Part shown: positions 63,035 to 64,000 of the stretch, in pieces
Layout of the letters: every line of letters begins with the position of its first letter
Numbering within the stretch: the first letter of the stretch is position 1
Source of the DNA: DASQFU01 sp035632955
GTDB taxonomy: Bacteria; Eisenbacteria; RBG-16-71-46
Assembly (NCBI GenBank): GCA_035632955.1
Contig: DASQFU010000211.1
Span: 1-64,000, forward strand
Direction of reading: 5' to 3'
DNA length: 64,000 bases
The notes under the pieces: generated by a model
Told to the model about the DNA's origin: nothing
Database searches by the model: none
What the model saw: the letters and a program-made list of their open reading frames with translations, nothing else
Made by a program: the position numbers and the translations under genes

Positions 63035-64000
63035 CTATTCGCCCACCATCTGGACCTGGGGCGGCGGGACCACCCCCTGCTCCTGCGCGGCTTTGGCGAC
63101 CTTGATGGGGACCAGCTTCGTGAACGCCTCGTCGAAGCGCCACCGGCGCCACTCGCCTTCCAGGCGCACCAGAATGTGCTCGCCCTCGATCCGGATCGGC
63201 GCTCCCCGCCGCTTCGCCTCGCGCGCGATGAACGGCGCCACGTCGCGCATCCATTCCTCGGCGGTGATCGCCGATGGCACGTTGCCGTGGTGCTGTGCCC
63301 GGTCGAGCTTGACCTCGGGGTCGAACAGGTACACGCGGCCAGCCGCCGCTCCCGACATCAGGAACTTGCCGGCGTAGGGCTTCGGCCGCAGCGCCAGCTC
63401 GCCTCGCGCGCCGGGTTTCCGCAGCCCCATCACGACGTGCAGCGAGTTGTCGCCGCCCGACATCAGGTACTCGAACGCGTACTCGTTGGGCGAGCCGAAG
63501 TGGATGCTCTTGAAGCCGGGGGCGCGCGTCTTGCCGTCAGGGAGATTCACCTTGTTCTGTCCCGCGGCGGCGTAGCGCGAGCCGGTGTCCCAGAAGCTCA
63601 TCGTGCCGCCGTGCGCGGCGTACGCGCAGGTGTTGAGCGCATCCTGGAGCACGAACAGATAGCCCGAGTCGGCCTTCATCGCCCAGTGGCTCTGGCCCTG
63701 CCCGTAGGTCCACAGCTCCGCGCCTTCCAGCAGCGCGCCGAAGAAATCTCCGAACTCCCGGCCGTAGAGCTCGATCACGACGCCCGCGGCGGCGCGGCCC
63801 TCGCGGTCCGCGAGGTTGGTGGCGACGTAGCGGGGCCCACCCGTGAATCCGTAGCCGACCAGGTTTCGCCAACCGAGGCGCACCGCCTCGGAAGTGAAAC
63901 GCGACGCGGAGCGCAAATCGAACGACTCGCCGACAAAGCCGGCGAAGTCGACGACCAGGACGTCGCGCGCCGCATCGTGCGGCGGCGCGAGATCGTCGCG
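63035..64000 (-). CDS. GXGXG-type (glutamate synthase C-terminal-like) domain protein, partial at N-terminus
   Basis: The frame is open across the right edge of the window, so the start is missing; 321 residues are visible. The upstream residues VDFAGFVGESFDLRS continue into the body. Residues contain repeated small-residue turns such as FGDFFGALLEGAELWTYGQG and SGYLFVLQDALNTCAYAAHG, GGTMSFWDTGSRYAA, which resemble the right-handed beta-helix of the GXGXG domain of glutamate synthase and formylmethanofuran dehydrogenase subunit C. The tail ends IKVAKAAQEQGVVPPPQVQM. The full architecture cannot be judged, so the family call is moderate. Confidence 0.55.
   Translation of the reverse strand, partial: RDDLAPPHDAARDVLVVDFAGFVGESFDLRSASRFTSEAVRLGWRNLVGYGFTGGPRYVATNLADREGRAAAGVVIELYGREFGDFFGALLEGAELWTYGQGQSHWAMKADSGYLFVLQDALNTCAYAAHGGTMSFWDTGSRYAAAGQNKVNLPDGKTRAPGFKSIHFGSPNEYAFEYLMSGGDNSLHVVMGLRKPGARGELALRPKPYAGKFLMSGAAAGRVYLFDPEVKLDRAQHHGNVPSAITAEEWMRDVAPFIAREAKRRGAPIRIEGEHILVRLEGEWRRWRFDEAFTKLVPIKVAKAAQEQGVVPPPQVQMVGE

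Overview
The window is GC-rich, densely coding DNA from a Gram-negative (diderm) bacterium. Outer-membrane barrels, an OmpA-type protein, many lipoproteins with lipoboxes and a tamA/tamB remnant all show an outer membrane. The gene mix (DUF2911, HEAT-fused nucleotide carriers, TSP3-OmpA, a PGCxxC thioredoxin-like protein, a very large GT84/GH94 protein) fits an uncultivated lineage of the FCB or myxobacterial kind, for example Candidatus Eisenbacteria. I cannot fix the phylum from the sequence alone. No rRNA, tRNA, CRISPR array, insertion sequence or phage was found.

Layout. 1-4120 (minus): an apparent operon of TPR protein, GT4 glycosyltransferase, site-2 protease with CBS domains, phosphodiester glycosidase and a NUDIX hydrolase cut by the window edge. 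4404-7909 (plus): an orphan ABC-type binding protein coupled to a hybrid histidine kinase. 7906-11653 (minus): a three-subunit xanthine-dehydrogenase-type molybdenum hydroxylase. 11825-13465: a frameshifted outer-membrane protein gene, a small zinc-ribbon membrane protein and a truncated methyltransferase. 13578-20401 (plus): oligopeptide ABC importer genes without ATPases, an alpha/beta hydrolase and an ABC-2 exporter. 20530-25713: TerC, a UBP zinc finger, DUF5996, TMEM175, DUF2911-TPR and an FAD oxidoreductase.

The most notable content is a pair of paralogous four-gene modules, A (27249-33327) and B (47390-53500). Each has, on the minus strand, an NTT-type nucleotide carrier fused to HEAT repeats plus a cNMP-fold protein. 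Divergently on the plus strand each has an outer-membrane beta-barrel and an exported protein with protein-kinase-like signature motifs (Lys, HxDx4N, DF[G/N]). Module B continues with an exported metallophosphoesterase and a third NTT carrier (to 56254). I infer an envelope phosphorylation system in which NTT carriers may supply or recover nucleotides for an exported kinase-like enzyme. This is a hypothesis, not a demonstrated function.

Between the modules lie a lipoprotein/CPBP-protease pair, an 8.6-kb gene for a cyclic beta-1,2-glucan-synthase-like protein, a GT-C glycosyltransferase, a DUF1330 gene and a chimeric tamA'-'tamB remnant. The right end has an OmpA/TSP3 protein, a secreted four-repeat Ig-like protein, 3-methyladenine DNA glycosylase I, an HGSNAT/DUF1624 membrane protein, a thioredoxin-MsrA-like fusion, and a partial gene cut by the window edge. 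Genes are often joined by ATGA/GTGA stop-start overlaps, and several plus-strand genes begin only 8-10 nt after a -10-like box, suggesting leaderless mRNAs.
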